From Acidimicrobiia bacterium (GTDB taxonomy: Bacteria > Actinomycetota > Acidimicrobiia > Spongiisociales > UBA5794), in the NCBI GenBank assembly GCA_030598905.1, contig JAUVPA010000124.1, forward strand, positions 1-5,524: a stretch of DNA of 5,524 bases, read 5' to 3'. Shown here one piece after another: positions 1 through 5,524 of this stretch (position 1 is its first letter; every line of letters begins with the position of its first letter). Made by a program: the position numbers and the translations under genes. The notes beneath the pieces were generated by a model. It ran no database searches. It was not told the DNA's origin and was given only the letters and a program-made list of their open reading frames with translations.

Positions 1-192
1 CAGACCGGGTTCCACATCGAGCTCGTCGGACCCGCCGACGGCGCCGGCGAGGAGTGTTGCCAGCAATATCACGGCCACGACACCACCGAGAGAGAGGCCG
101 CCGATCATGCCGATTCGGATCCACGGCGGACCGGTCCTCTCAGGTCCCTCCGTCGAGGTCTCCGCCTTCTGGTTTGTCGGTTGGCTGTCCAT
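1..192 (-). CDS. mltG: Probable endolytic murein transglycosylase MltG (YceG-like), N-terminal fragment
   Basis: Partial gene: the first 64 codons are present and the rest lies beyond the left edge. The ATG at 192-190 opens a frame free of stops to the edge. Residues 1-24 are a polar cytoplasmic tail rich in T, E, P and Q. Residues 29-52 form one hydrophobic segment (starting MIGGLSLGGVVAVILLATLL) preceded by R19 and R26. An extracytoplasmic stretch GGSDELDVEPG follows, where YceG/MltG proteins usually begin the beta-strand leading to their LysM-like subdomain. The catalytic domain is not visible, so the name rests mainly on position: ruvX is followed by mltG in most Actinomycetota. In that family the enzyme is an inner-membrane lytic transglycosylase that cleaves nascent glycan strands. 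The start overlaps ruvX by 53 bp. Only a weak GGA lies about 8 bases upstream, so coupling to ruvX translation is likely. The next in-frame ATG (108-106) lies within the membrane segment and is less plausible. Confidence 0.62.
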   Translation of the reverse strand, partial: MDSQPTNQKAETSTEGPERTGPPWIRIGMIGGLSLGGVVAVILLATLLAGAVGGSDELDVEPGL

Positions 193-607
193 CTTGGTTC
201 CGTCGGTCGAGGTAACCCTGCAGTAGAACGGCAGCTGCCACCTTGTCCCGTGTCTCCTTGCGCTCGCTGCGGCGGACCTTGCCCTCGATGAGAGCGGCCT
301 CGGCCGTCACCGACGTCAACCGCTCGTCCACCAGGTGCACTGCCAGCCCCGTCGCCTGCTCGGCAGCAGAGGCAACCGATCTGGCCATCTCCGCGGACGC
401 TCCTTCGTCGCCGGCAAGGGTCAGGGGGAGCCCCACCACGATCATCTCGACGTCGTACTCGTCACAGAGTGATCGAAGCTCGGATGTGAAGTCGGCGCGG
501 CGACGATCGATGACCGCGTGTGGCGTCGCAATGGTACCGCTGGGATCCGATAGAGCGATGCCGATGCGGCGCTTGCCGGGATCGAGGCCCAGGATCCTGC
601 CGCTCAC
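140..607 (-). CDS. ruvX: RuvX/YqgF family putative pre-16S rRNA nuclease / Holliday junction resolvase
   Basis: This 155-residue protein has the RNase H-like fold signatures of the YqgF family along its length. The first strand and acidic residue are in GLDPGKRRIGIALSDP (D9, residues 7-22). The central strand is IVVGLPLTLAGDEG (56-69), the second acidic motif is VDERLTS (D94/E95), and the third is RDKVAAAVLLQGYLD, with D121 before the final helix. E. coli YqgF is implicated in maturing the 5' end of 16S rRNA, and other homologues cut branched DNA; both roles are reported for the family and the sequence cannot choose. The start is GTG at 607-605, sharing GTGA with the alaS stop, and there is no good Shine-Dalgarno, so translation is probably coupled to alaS. 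The tail after residue 135 is polar, glycine-rich and low in conservation. It is the part that also encodes the N-terminus of the next gene. The length is normal for the family. Confidence 0.95.
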   Translation of the reverse strand: MSGRILGLDPGKRRIGIALSDPSGTIATPHAVIDRRRADFTSELRSLCDEYDVEMIVVGLPLTLAGDEGASAEMARSVASAAEQATGLAVHLVDERLTSVTAEAALIEGKVRRSERKETRDKVAAAVLLQGYLDRRNQDGQPTDKPEGGDLDGGT

Positions 608-3225
608 AACTCGAGCAGCGCTCTTTGCGCAGCAGACTGGGCGAGTTCGAGGGCCGAGTCCATCCCGGAGCCTTTGGGACCACCGGCCTGCGCCAGCTTC
701 GGATCTCGGCCACCACCGCCGCCCAGCGCTCTGGCTGCAGCGGAGATCACGTCACCTGCGGACACACCATCTGTAACCAAATCGTCGGACGCCCATGCGA
801 CCAGAGCGCCCTTGCCCTCGGCCACCGATCCGATGACTCCGATTCCGGAACCGAGCCGATCTCGCATATGGAATGCGAGCGTCCTCAAGGCATCTGCGCC
901 GAGGCCATCTTGGCGGCCTACGACGAGTGCATGTTCACCATGTCTCTCGACCGCCTCCAGCAGCCGGTTGGCTTCATCGACCCGAGCCTGGTTTTCGAAG
1001 CGGTCCAGCCGTTCTTCCTGTGCCTTGAGCTGCTGGCCGGCCGACTCCGCTGCTGTGACGAGCTGACTTGGTTGTGCACCCAAGGCCGTTGATGCATCGC
1101 GAATCTGGTTGCGCAGATCGATGAGATGTTCATAGGCCTTCACGCCCGTCAAGGCCTCGACCCGTCGGGTATTCGCGGCGACGCTTCCCTCGCCGATGAG
1201 CACGAGAGGCCCGATCTGGCCCGTCGACGGCACGTGGGTTCCTCCGCAGAACTCCGTCGAGTAGTCGCCTGTCTTCACAACACGAACCTCGTCCCCGTAC
1301 TTGTCGCCGAAGAAGGCAAGCGCACCCATGTTCTCCGCCTCCTCCTTGGAGGTTTCGATCGTGGCCACCGTTGAATTTTCGACGACACGTTCGTTGACGG
1401 CGAGCTCAACAGAAGCGAGCTGCTCGTGATCGAGAGCGGAGAAGTGGCTGAAATCGAAGCGGAGCCGGTTGTCTGCGACCAGAGACCCGGCTTGGTGGAC
1501 GTGATCACCGACGATCTCGCGTAGAGCCCAGTGCAACAGATGTGTGCCCGTGTGGTTCTTGCGGATCCGCTCCCGTCGTTCCGCCGCCACCTCCAACGTG
1601 GCGTCTTGACCGGCCGACACAGTTCCCGAGACGACCCGACCACGGTGGCCGTGAATGCCCGCCGCGGCGTACTGGGTGTCGCCAACTCGAACGGAACCCG
1701 TCTCCGTGACGATCAAGCCTCGGTCACCGATCTGTCCCCCGGACTCGGCGTAGAAGGGGCTTCGATCGACAAACACCTCGATCTCTTGACCCTCTTCCGC
1801 CGTTTCGACGGTTTCGCCTTCCCGGATGAGCGCCAGCACAACACCGGCCCCAGCGAGTCGGTCGTACCCCATGAAGTCGGTGTGGTCAACACCGCGAAGC
1901 AGCGTGCGATAGAGATCGGCGGCCTCCGCCGCGTCGCTGCCCCTGTACGCAGCCCGTGCTCGCTGTCGTTGTTGCTGCATCATGTCGTTGAACTCGGCGA
2001 GATCGATCTGGAAGCCACGCTCGGCGACGATCTCTTGTGTCAACTCGCTGGGGAATCCGTACGTGTCGTGGAGCTTGAAAGTCGTGTCACCGGAGAGGGT
2101 GCCCCCGGGATCGAGGTCGGAGAGGGCATCGTCGAGAAGCTGGTGTCCCGACCGCAGCGTGCGGCGGAACTGGGTTTCCTCCCGTTCCACGAGTTCAACG
2201 ATCGCGTCTTCCTTGGTGACCAGGTCCGGATAGGCCTCGCCCATGGTCTCGACGGTGCGCCTGACGAGCGTCGGCATGATCAGGTCTTCCGTACCAAGCG
2301 CGAAGGCATGACGCACCGCTCTGCGCAAGAGTCGTCGCAGCACATATCCCCTGCCCTCGTTCGAGGGAATCACCCTGTCCCCAATGAGGAACGTCACCGC
2401 CCGGCCGTGGTCGGCGAGGATGCGCAGCGAAACATCGCTGCGTTCGGAGTCACCGTACGCAACACCGGTCAACGCTTCGCCGGTTGCCATGATCGACCGA
2501 ATGACGTCTGTGTCGAAGATCGAATCGACGCCCTGGAGAACGGTTGCGAGGCGTTCGAGCCCTGCGCCGGTGTCTATGTTCCTCGCCGGCAGATCCCCGA
2601 CCACGTGGTACGGCTCGTCCTGGATGTACTGCATGAAGACGAGATTCCAGATCTCTACATGGCGCTCGTCGTCAACTGCCGGACCGCCCGGGTCGCCGAA
2701 GTCGGGGCCCTTGTCGAAGAAGATCTCGGATGACGGACCGGCCGGCCCGGCAACCCCCATCTGCCAGAAGTTGTCCTTGTCGAGGCGCTGGACCCGTTCG
2801 GCCGGGACTCCGACGGCGTCCACCCAGATCTCGGCTGCTTCGTCGTCGGAGTCGTGAACGGTGTACCAGAGGAGTTCGGGATCGAGGCCGAAACCCTCGG
2901 TGACCAGTTGGTGCGCCCACGGGATCGCCTTCTCCTTGAAATAGTCGCCGAAGGAGAAGTTGCCGAGCATCTCGAAGAACGTGAGATGGCGCAGGGTCGT
3001 GCCGACGATGTCGATGTCCGTCGTCCGTCCCACCTTCTGCACCGTGACGGCGCGGCGGTACGGGGGTGTCTCCTCACCGAGCATGTACGGTTTGAACGGC
3101 ACCATTCCCGCGCTTGTGAGCAGAAGTGTTGGATCGACGGGAATCAAGGATGCCGAGGGGACAACCGTGTGATCGCGCGCCACGAAGAAGTCCAGAAACG
3201 TTCGCCGGATCTGATTGGAGTCCAT
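604..3225 (-). CDS. alaS: Alanyl-tRNA synthetase (AlaRS), complete
   Basis: This 873-residue class II synthetase charges tRNA-Ala with alanine in the cytosol; E. coli AlaRS has 876 residues. The catalytic core starts with IRRTFLDFF (6-14) and DPTLLLTSAGMVPFKPYMLG (31-50). Motif 2 is RHLTFFEMLGNFSFGDYF (79-96) and motif 3 lies in PSNEGRGYVLRRLLRRAVRH (287-306). The editing domain, which clears Ser- and Gly-tRNA-Ala, carries FYAESGGQ (491-498), the zinc ligand pair HTGTH (H558, H562) and CGGTH (C660, H664). The C-Ala domain follows, with GGGGGRDPKLAQAGG near 835-849. All zinc ligands are present, so the enzyme should be active. The ATG at 3225-3223 matches the usual family N-terminus, but the 12 bases separating it from the upstream stop hold no Shine-Dalgarno. 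The stop TGA overlaps the ruvX start by 4 bp. Two small departures are HTGTH for the commoner HTATH, and QKVGRT (63-68) where many homologues have QKCVRT. Confidence 0.98.
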   Translation of the reverse strand: MDSNQIRRTFLDFFVARDHTVVPSASLIPVDPTLLLTSAGMVPFKPYMLGEETPPYRRAVTVQKVGRTTDIDIVGTTLRHLTFFEMLGNFSFGDYFKEKAIPWAHQLVTEGFGLDPELLWYTVHDSDDEAAEIWVDAVGVPAERVQRLDKDNFWQMGVAGPAGPSSEIFFDKGPDFGDPGGPAVDDERHVEIWNLVFMQYIQDEPYHVVGDLPARNIDTGAGLERLATVLQGVDSIFDTDVIRSIMATGEALTGVAYGDSERSDVSLRILADHGRAVTFLIGDRVIPSNEGRGYVLRRLLRRAVRHAFALGTEDLIMPTLVRRTVETMGEAYPDLVTKEDAIVELVEREETQFRRTLRSGHQLLDDALSDLDPGGTLSGDTTFKLHDTYGFPSELTQEIVAERGFQIDLAEFNDMMQQQRQRARAAYRGSDAAEAADLYRTLLRGVDHTDFMGYDRLAGAGVVLALIREGETVETAEEGQEIEVFVDRSPFYAESGGQIGDRGLIVTETGSVRVGDTQYAAAGIHGHRGRVVSGTVSAGQDATLEVAAERRERIRKNHTGTHLLHWALREIVGDHVHQAGSLVADNRLRFDFSHFSALDHEQLASVELAVNERVVENSTVATIETSKEEAENMGALAFFGDKYGDEVRVVKTGDYSTEFCGGTHVPSTGQIGPLVLIGEGSVAANTRRVEALTGVKAYEHLIDLRNQIRDASTALGAQPSQLVTAAESAGQQLKAQEERLDRFENQARVDEANRLLEAVERHGEHALVVGRQDGLGADALRTLAFHMRDRLGSGIGVIGSVAEGKGALVAWASDDLVTDGVSAGDVISAAARALGGGGGRDPKLAQAGGPKGSGMDSALELAQSAAQRALLEL

Positions 3226-3237
3226 CGTGACGGGAGG

Positions 3238-3471
3238 TTAGGTGTGCGACCTCTCGTCCGACGCTTGCAGCACCTGTATCCGCCGCGCCCGATCCCCGGC
3301 AAGGCGCCGCCCCGTGAACTCCATCAGGTTGGCGACTCCGAGGGCTGAAGCCCTGGCCACCGTCTCAGGTGTCAGCCGTTCCCGCATCTTGCGCACCTTG
3401 ACGACAACATAAGCCGTGGCACCGATGGTCGATATCGCACCGTAGAAGAACCAGCGCATCCGGGTGAGCAT
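3238..3471 (-). CDS. Small single-pass membrane protein (DUF6167-like by position and shape)
   Basis: This 77-residue protein has no known function. It has a short basic N-terminus (R4, R6), one hydrophobic segment at about residues 7-24 (WFFYGAISTIGATAYVVV), a strongly basic juxtamembrane stretch KVRKMRERLTPETVARASALG (25-45), and a charged, probably helical cytoplasmic or periplasmic tail. Many Actinomycetota carry one or two such small membrane proteins exactly here between rarA and alaS, annotated DUF948 and DUF6167. The TM-basic-LTPE pattern resembles the latter, but I infer this from memory and cannot align it. No DUF948 gene is present in the gap to rarA. The start ATG (3471-3469) has no Shine-Dalgarno; a second ATG at codon 5 (3459-3457) has none either. 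A TACTGT hexamer six bases before the first ATG suggests a leaderless transcript. The TAA stop lies 12 bp before alaS, so it is probably co-transcribed with alaS. Confidence 0.82.
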   Translation of the reverse strand: MLTRMRWFFYGAISTIGATAYVVVKVRKMRERLTPETVARASALGVANLMEFTGRRLAGDRARRIQVLQASDERSHT

Positions 3472-3483
3472 GGGGGGACAGTA
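3472..3483 (-). promoter_or_regulatory. Candidate leaderless promoter -10 element (TACTGT) for the small membrane gene and alaS
   Basis: On the minus strand TACTGT (3483-3478) fits the actinobacterial TAnnnT -10 consensus. Six C residues separate it from the ATG at 3471, so a normal start site would fall on the A of the start codon, giving a leaderless mRNA. This would explain the absence of a Shine-Dalgarno. The -35 side is weak: TTACCG at a 16-base spacing matches TTGACA at only three positions. A six-base TAnnnT match is common by chance, so this is a suggestion from position. Confidence 0.33.
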
Positions 3484-3528
3484 GTCGGTGGTCGGATGTC
3501 GGTAATCGGAGAATGCGCCTCCGACTAC
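3481..3528. repeat. Perfect 8-bp inverted repeat flanking the rarA / small-gene gap
   Basis: GTAGTCGG at 3481-3488 and CCGACTAC at 3521-3528 are exact reverse complements separated by 32 bases. It follows from the opposed heptamer copies, and internal heptamers could pair with the same arm in alternative registers. In the transcript it would form an 8-bp stem around the rarA stop codon. There is no U-tract after it, so it does not look like an intrinsic terminator. Confidence 0.55.
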
Positions 3529-3534
3529 GGACTA
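3482..3534. repeat. Degenerate heptamer repeat (CCGACTA-type) in both orientations at the rarA 3' end
   Basis: On the minus strand four heptamers lie exactly end to end in 3509-3482: CCGATTA, CCGACAT, CCGACCA, CCGACTA. On the plus strand two more follow each other at 3521-3534: CCGACTA and CGGACTA. The two groups face each other across an 11-base interval (3510-3520). The plus-strand copies run into the last codons of rarA, and the rarA TAG stop lies inside one of them. The remainder is non-coding. The unit resembles the short tandem heptamers scattered between genes in some bacterial genomes, but no mobility function can be read from it. Confidence 0.7.
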
Positions 3535-4868
3535 CCTCTGCCCTTCTTGCCGAGAGCCTCGTCGATCGCGAGCAGCCGGTCTGCCACCTCCGCTTCGTCA
3601 CCGCGCTGTGTTGGGTTGTACAGCAACGCGTCGGCGGCCTCATCGGGCAGGTATTGCTGGGCCACGACTGCATCGGGATGATCGTGGGGATACACATAAC
3701 CGACGCCGTAGCCAAACGCCCTTTCCCCTTCGAACGAAGCCGATCGCAAGTGATTCGGAACCTCGGCTCCCGCCGTCCGTTCTACCATTTCGGCCGATTT
3801 ACCGATGGTGTCCTTGACGCTGTTCGACTTCGGCGCCGTAGCCAGATACAGGGCCGCATGAGTGAGAGCAAACTCGGCCTCGGGGATCCCGATGACTTCG
3901 ACGGCTCGGAAGGCGTCGACCGCAACGCCGAGGGCGCGGCTGTCGGCGAGACCGATGTCTTCGGAAGCGAGGATCACCATTCGGCGAGCGATGAACTTCG
4001 GATCTTCGCCGGCCTCGATCATGGTGCGCAGCCAATACGCAGCGGCGTCGGGGTCCGAGCCACGCATCGACTTGATGAAGGCGCTGATCACGTCGTAGTG
4101 GCGATCGCCGGCCCTGTCGTAGCGCACGATTCGACTTTGCAGCGCCTCTTCAGCTTCGGCGACGGTCACTGTGGAGGACCCTCGGCCCGCCACGATCGCC
4201 GCCGCTACCTCGAGTGCGTTGAGGGCCAGACGCGCATCCCCGCCCGACCGTGTTGCCAACACGTCGATTGCCTCGTCGTCGACGACGACGTCGACGAGCC
4301 CGCGCATCGCGTCGTCGGTCGCTCGTCGCAGGAGCGTGGCGATGTCTGCCGCCTGGAGAGCTTCGGTGCGGAACACGGTCGACCTCGACACCAACGGAGA
4401 GTTCACCTCGAAGAAGGGATTCTCTGTCGTCGCACCGATCAACGTGACAGTGCCGTCCTCCACTCCGGGCAGGAGGGCATCCTGCTGCGATTTGTTGAAG
4501 CGGTGTATCTCGTCCAGGAATAGAACCGTGCGGCCAGAGCCGTCGTCGATGCGTTGCTGGGCCATAGCCAGTACCGCTCGCACATCTTTGACACCCGCAG
4601 ACGTCGCCGAGAGTTGCTCGAAGCGAGCATTCGACTCTTTGGCGACGAGCCTGGCGAGAGTGGTCTTGCCGGAGCCGGGCGGACCCCAGAGGATCATCGA
4701 AACCGGGCTCCCGGATTGTGCCATGTTGCGAAACGCGGCGTCCGCGTCGAGCAGTTGGCTCTGACCTAGGACCTCGTCAAGGGTACGCGGCCGCATGCGG
4801 GCGGCAAGAGGTGCGTTGCGCGTCCTGTTGCGCAACCGATCCTCGGCGAAGAGGTCGTCCCCGGTCAG
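3525..4868 (-). CDS. rarA: Replication-associated recombination protein A (RarA/MgsA), AAA+ ATPase
   Basis: RarA is a cytosolic AAA+ ATPase of the clamp-loader/RuvB-like group that acts at stalled replication forks. From the proposed CTG start (4868-4866) the protein has 447 residues, the same as E. coli RarA. It shows DDLF (4-7), PLAARMRPRTLDEVLGQ (20-36), Walker A GPPGSGKTT (62-70), Walker B VLFLDEIHRFNKSQQDALLP (115-134), sensor 1 GATTENP (145-151), the arginine-finger region SPLVSRS (R162) and sensor 2 GDARLALNALE (R213). The C-terminal tetramerisation part has RGSDPDAAAYWL (269-280), ASEDIGLAD (301-309) and APKSNS (345-350). The frame runs open upstream to 5117, but those residues are a shadow of aspS. 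No ATG or GTG lies where the family begins. CTG overlaps the aspS stop as CTGA with a purine-rich ribosome site seven bases before it. TTG at 4892 is the alternative; ATG at 4796 would remove conserved N-terminal residues. The TAG stop falls in a heptamer repeat. Confidence 0.95.
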   Translation of the reverse strand: MTGDDLFAEDRLRNRTRNAPLAARMRPRTLDEVLGQSQLLDADAAFRNMAQSGSPVSMILWGPPGSGKTTLARLVAKESNARFEQLSATSAGVKDVRAVLAMAQQRIDDGSGRTVLFLDEIHRFNKSQQDALLPGVEDGTVTLIGATTENPFFEVNSPLVSRSTVFRTEALQAADIATLLRRATDDAMRGLVDVVVDDEAIDVLATRSGGDARLALNALEVAAAIVAGRGSSTVTVAEAEEALQSRIVRYDRAGDRHYDVISAFIKSMRGSDPDAAAYWLRTMIEAGEDPKFIARRMVILASEDIGLADSRALGVAVDAFRAVEVIGIPEAEFALTHAALYLATAPKSNSVKDTIGKSAEMVERTAGAEVPNHLRSASFEGERAFGYGVGYVYPHDHPDAVVAQQYLPDEAADALLYNPTQRGDEAEVADRLLAIDEALGKKGRGSP

Positions 4869-5524
4869 GCCTCTCCCTCTTCCTCTGCCCAAGCCGCCTT
4901 CACTTCCGGTCTGATGTCGATGCCGAGCTCTATCAACTGTTGTTCCTCGACACGGCTCGGGGATCCCGTGAGTGGGTCGGCCCCCGTCTGAGTCTTCGGA
5001 AACGGGATCACCTCGCGGATGTTGGGTTCTCCCTGGAGGATCGAGACCATCCGATCGATCCCGATGGCGAATCCGGCATGGGGAGGTGTGCCGTATCGCA
5101 GCGCCTCGAGGAACCACCCGAATCGCCTCTCTGCGTCTTCGGGCGAGATTCCGAGGAGGTCGAAGACTTTCGACTGCACGACAGGGTCATGGATCCTGAC
5201 GCTCCCCGAGCCCAACTCGGCGCCGTTCAAGACCAGGTCGTACGCCTGGGAGATGGCACCGTCCGGATCCGATGCCATGGCGCCGACATCGGTCGGAGAC
5301 GTAAACGGATGGTGGAGGGCCGACAGCGCTCCGCGTTCGTCTCGCTCGAAGATCGGGAAGTCGACTACGAACAGATAGCGCAGTTCATCATGGCCGTCGG
5401 GCCTGCCGAGATCGAGGCGCAGCTGGCCGAGTACGGAGCGAGCAACGGTCACATCGTCGGCCACGATCAAGATCGTGTCCGCGGGTGAGGCGTCGAGCGC
5501 GGCCACGATCTCGGTCTGTTCTCG
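4865..5524 (-). CDS. aspS: Aspartyl-tRNA synthetase (AspRS), C-terminal 219 residues
   Basis: Partial gene: the frame is open to the right edge, and the N-terminal anticodon-binding and motif 1/2 regions lie outside. The visible part is the end of the class II catalytic domain of the bacterial-type enzyme. Counting from the edge, residues 1-45 (IVAALDASPADTILIVADD and following) are the end of the GAD insertion. FVVDFPIFE (52-60), ALHHPFTSP (69-77), AYDLVLNGAELGSGSVRIHD (94-113) and FGWFLEALRYGTPPHAGFA (135-153) follow. Motif 3 is GIDRMVSIL, with the ATP-binding R158, then NIREVIPFPKTQTGADPLTG (168-187). A GTG at 5506 is internal, not the start. Many homologues read PPHGG and GGGSIRIH where this one has PPHAG and GSGSVRIH. 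The protein ends in the acidic tail AEEEGEA, whose codons also supply the rarA ribosome site. Whether the enzyme charges only tRNA-Asp or also tRNA-Asn cannot be told without the N-terminus. Confidence 0.97.
   Translation of the reverse strand, partial: REQTEIVAALDASPADTILIVADDVTVARSVLGQLRLDLGRPDGHDELRYLFVVDFPIFERDERGALSALHHPFTSPTDVGAMASDPDGAISQAYDLVLNGAELGSGSVRIHDPVVQSKVFDLLGISPEDAERRFGWFLEALRYGTPPHAGFAIGIDRMVSILQGEPNIREVIPFPKTQTGADPLTGSPSRVEEQQLIELGIDIRPEVKAAWAEEEGEA
4869..4886 (-). promoter_or_regulatory. Ribosome binding site for rarA within the aspS 3' end
   Basis: Minus strand 4886-4870 is an unbroken purine run (AGAGGAAGAGGGAGAGG) that encodes the acidic tail of aspartyl-tRNA synthetase. 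The GAGG at 4879-4876 sits seven bases before the CTG at 4868, an ideal Shine-Dalgarno spacing. This site is the main reason for choosing the CTG start of rarA over the upstream TTG, which has only AAGG four bases before it. Confidence 0.6.

Noticed and set aside
861..879. 7-bp hairpin (CTCGCAT / ATGCGAG, 5-base loop)
   Set aside because: It lies inside the alaS C-terminal coding region with no U-tract and no associated site; one such stem is expected by chance.
1531..2733. 400-residue open frame on the plus strand
   Set aside because: It lies fully antisense to the conserved alaS catalytic core; long antisense frames are expected in GC-rich coding DNA, and its product shows no recognisable domain.
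3472..3524. T-box or other riboswitch upstream of alaS
   Set aside because: The non-coding gap is only 53 bp and the alaS-proximal gap 12 bp, too short for a T-box leader.
3481..3528. Inverted repeat as a rho-independent terminator after rarA
   Set aside because: The loop is 32 bases, the stem is only 8 bp, and it is followed by TGTCCCCCC rather than a T-run on the coding strand.
4272..4298. Palindromic GTC/GAC-rich stretch, including a perfect 16-bp palindrome at 4273-4288
   Set aside because: It encodes the VDVVVDDEAID segment of RarA; repeated Val and Asp codons explain the symmetry.
3513..4523. 336-residue open frame on the plus strand
   Set aside because: It is antisense to rarA, including the Walker B and sensor regions, and its translation is low-complexity with no family features.
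4869..5117. 83-residue N-terminal extension of rarA from an upstream start at 5117
   Set aside because: It is the aspS coding sequence read in another frame, rich in R, H, G and P, and would make RarA far longer than the family.
4718..5488. 256-residue open frame on the plus strand
   Set aside because: It is antisense to the aspS and rarA junction and conserved aspS motifs; no sign of independent coding.

Overview
The window is a compact stretch of GC-rich bacterial chromosome in which every gene I can support lies on the minus strand. Read in transcription order (right to left) the genes are: the 3' end of aspS (aspartyl-tRNA synthetase), rarA (AAA+ replication-restart/recombination ATPase), a 77-residue single-pass membrane protein, alaS (alanyl-tRNA synthetase), ruvX/yqgF (RNase H-fold nuclease), and the 5' end of a membrane-anchored gene that is most likely mltG. 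The order aspS-rarA-(small membrane proteins)-alaS-ruvX-mltG is the classic one of Actinomycetota. With the protein sequences, this points to a GC-rich actinobacterium, possibly a deep-branching class such as Acidimicrobiia; the class is inference only.

Layout: 4865-5524 aspS C-terminal part; 3525-4868 rarA, overlapping the aspS stop by 4 bp if it starts at CTG; 3472-3524 a short gap with a degenerate heptamer repeat in both orientations and a possible leaderless promoter; 3238-3471 the small membrane protein; 3226-3237 a 12-bp gap with no Shine-Dalgarno; 604-3225 alaS; 140-607 ruvX, starting at a GTG that overlaps the alaS stop; 1-192 the N-terminus of the mltG candidate, overlapping the ruvX 3' end by 53 bp. 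No gap exceeds 60 bp. I see no RNA gene, insertion sequence, CRISPR array or convincing intrinsic terminator.

Functionally this is housekeeping: two tRNA synthetases, a DNA-damage/replication-fork factor, a protein implicated in pre-16S rRNA processing or Holliday-junction-type nuclease activity, and a cell-wall enzyme terminating glycan strands. Close spacing and overlaps suggest one or two polycistronic transcripts, with a possible internal promoter before the small membrane gene. I found no new defence or mobile system. The points worth a second look are the probable non-ATG/GTG start of rarA, the heptamer repeat at the rarA 3' end, the possible leaderless promoter, and the uncharacterised small membrane protein.
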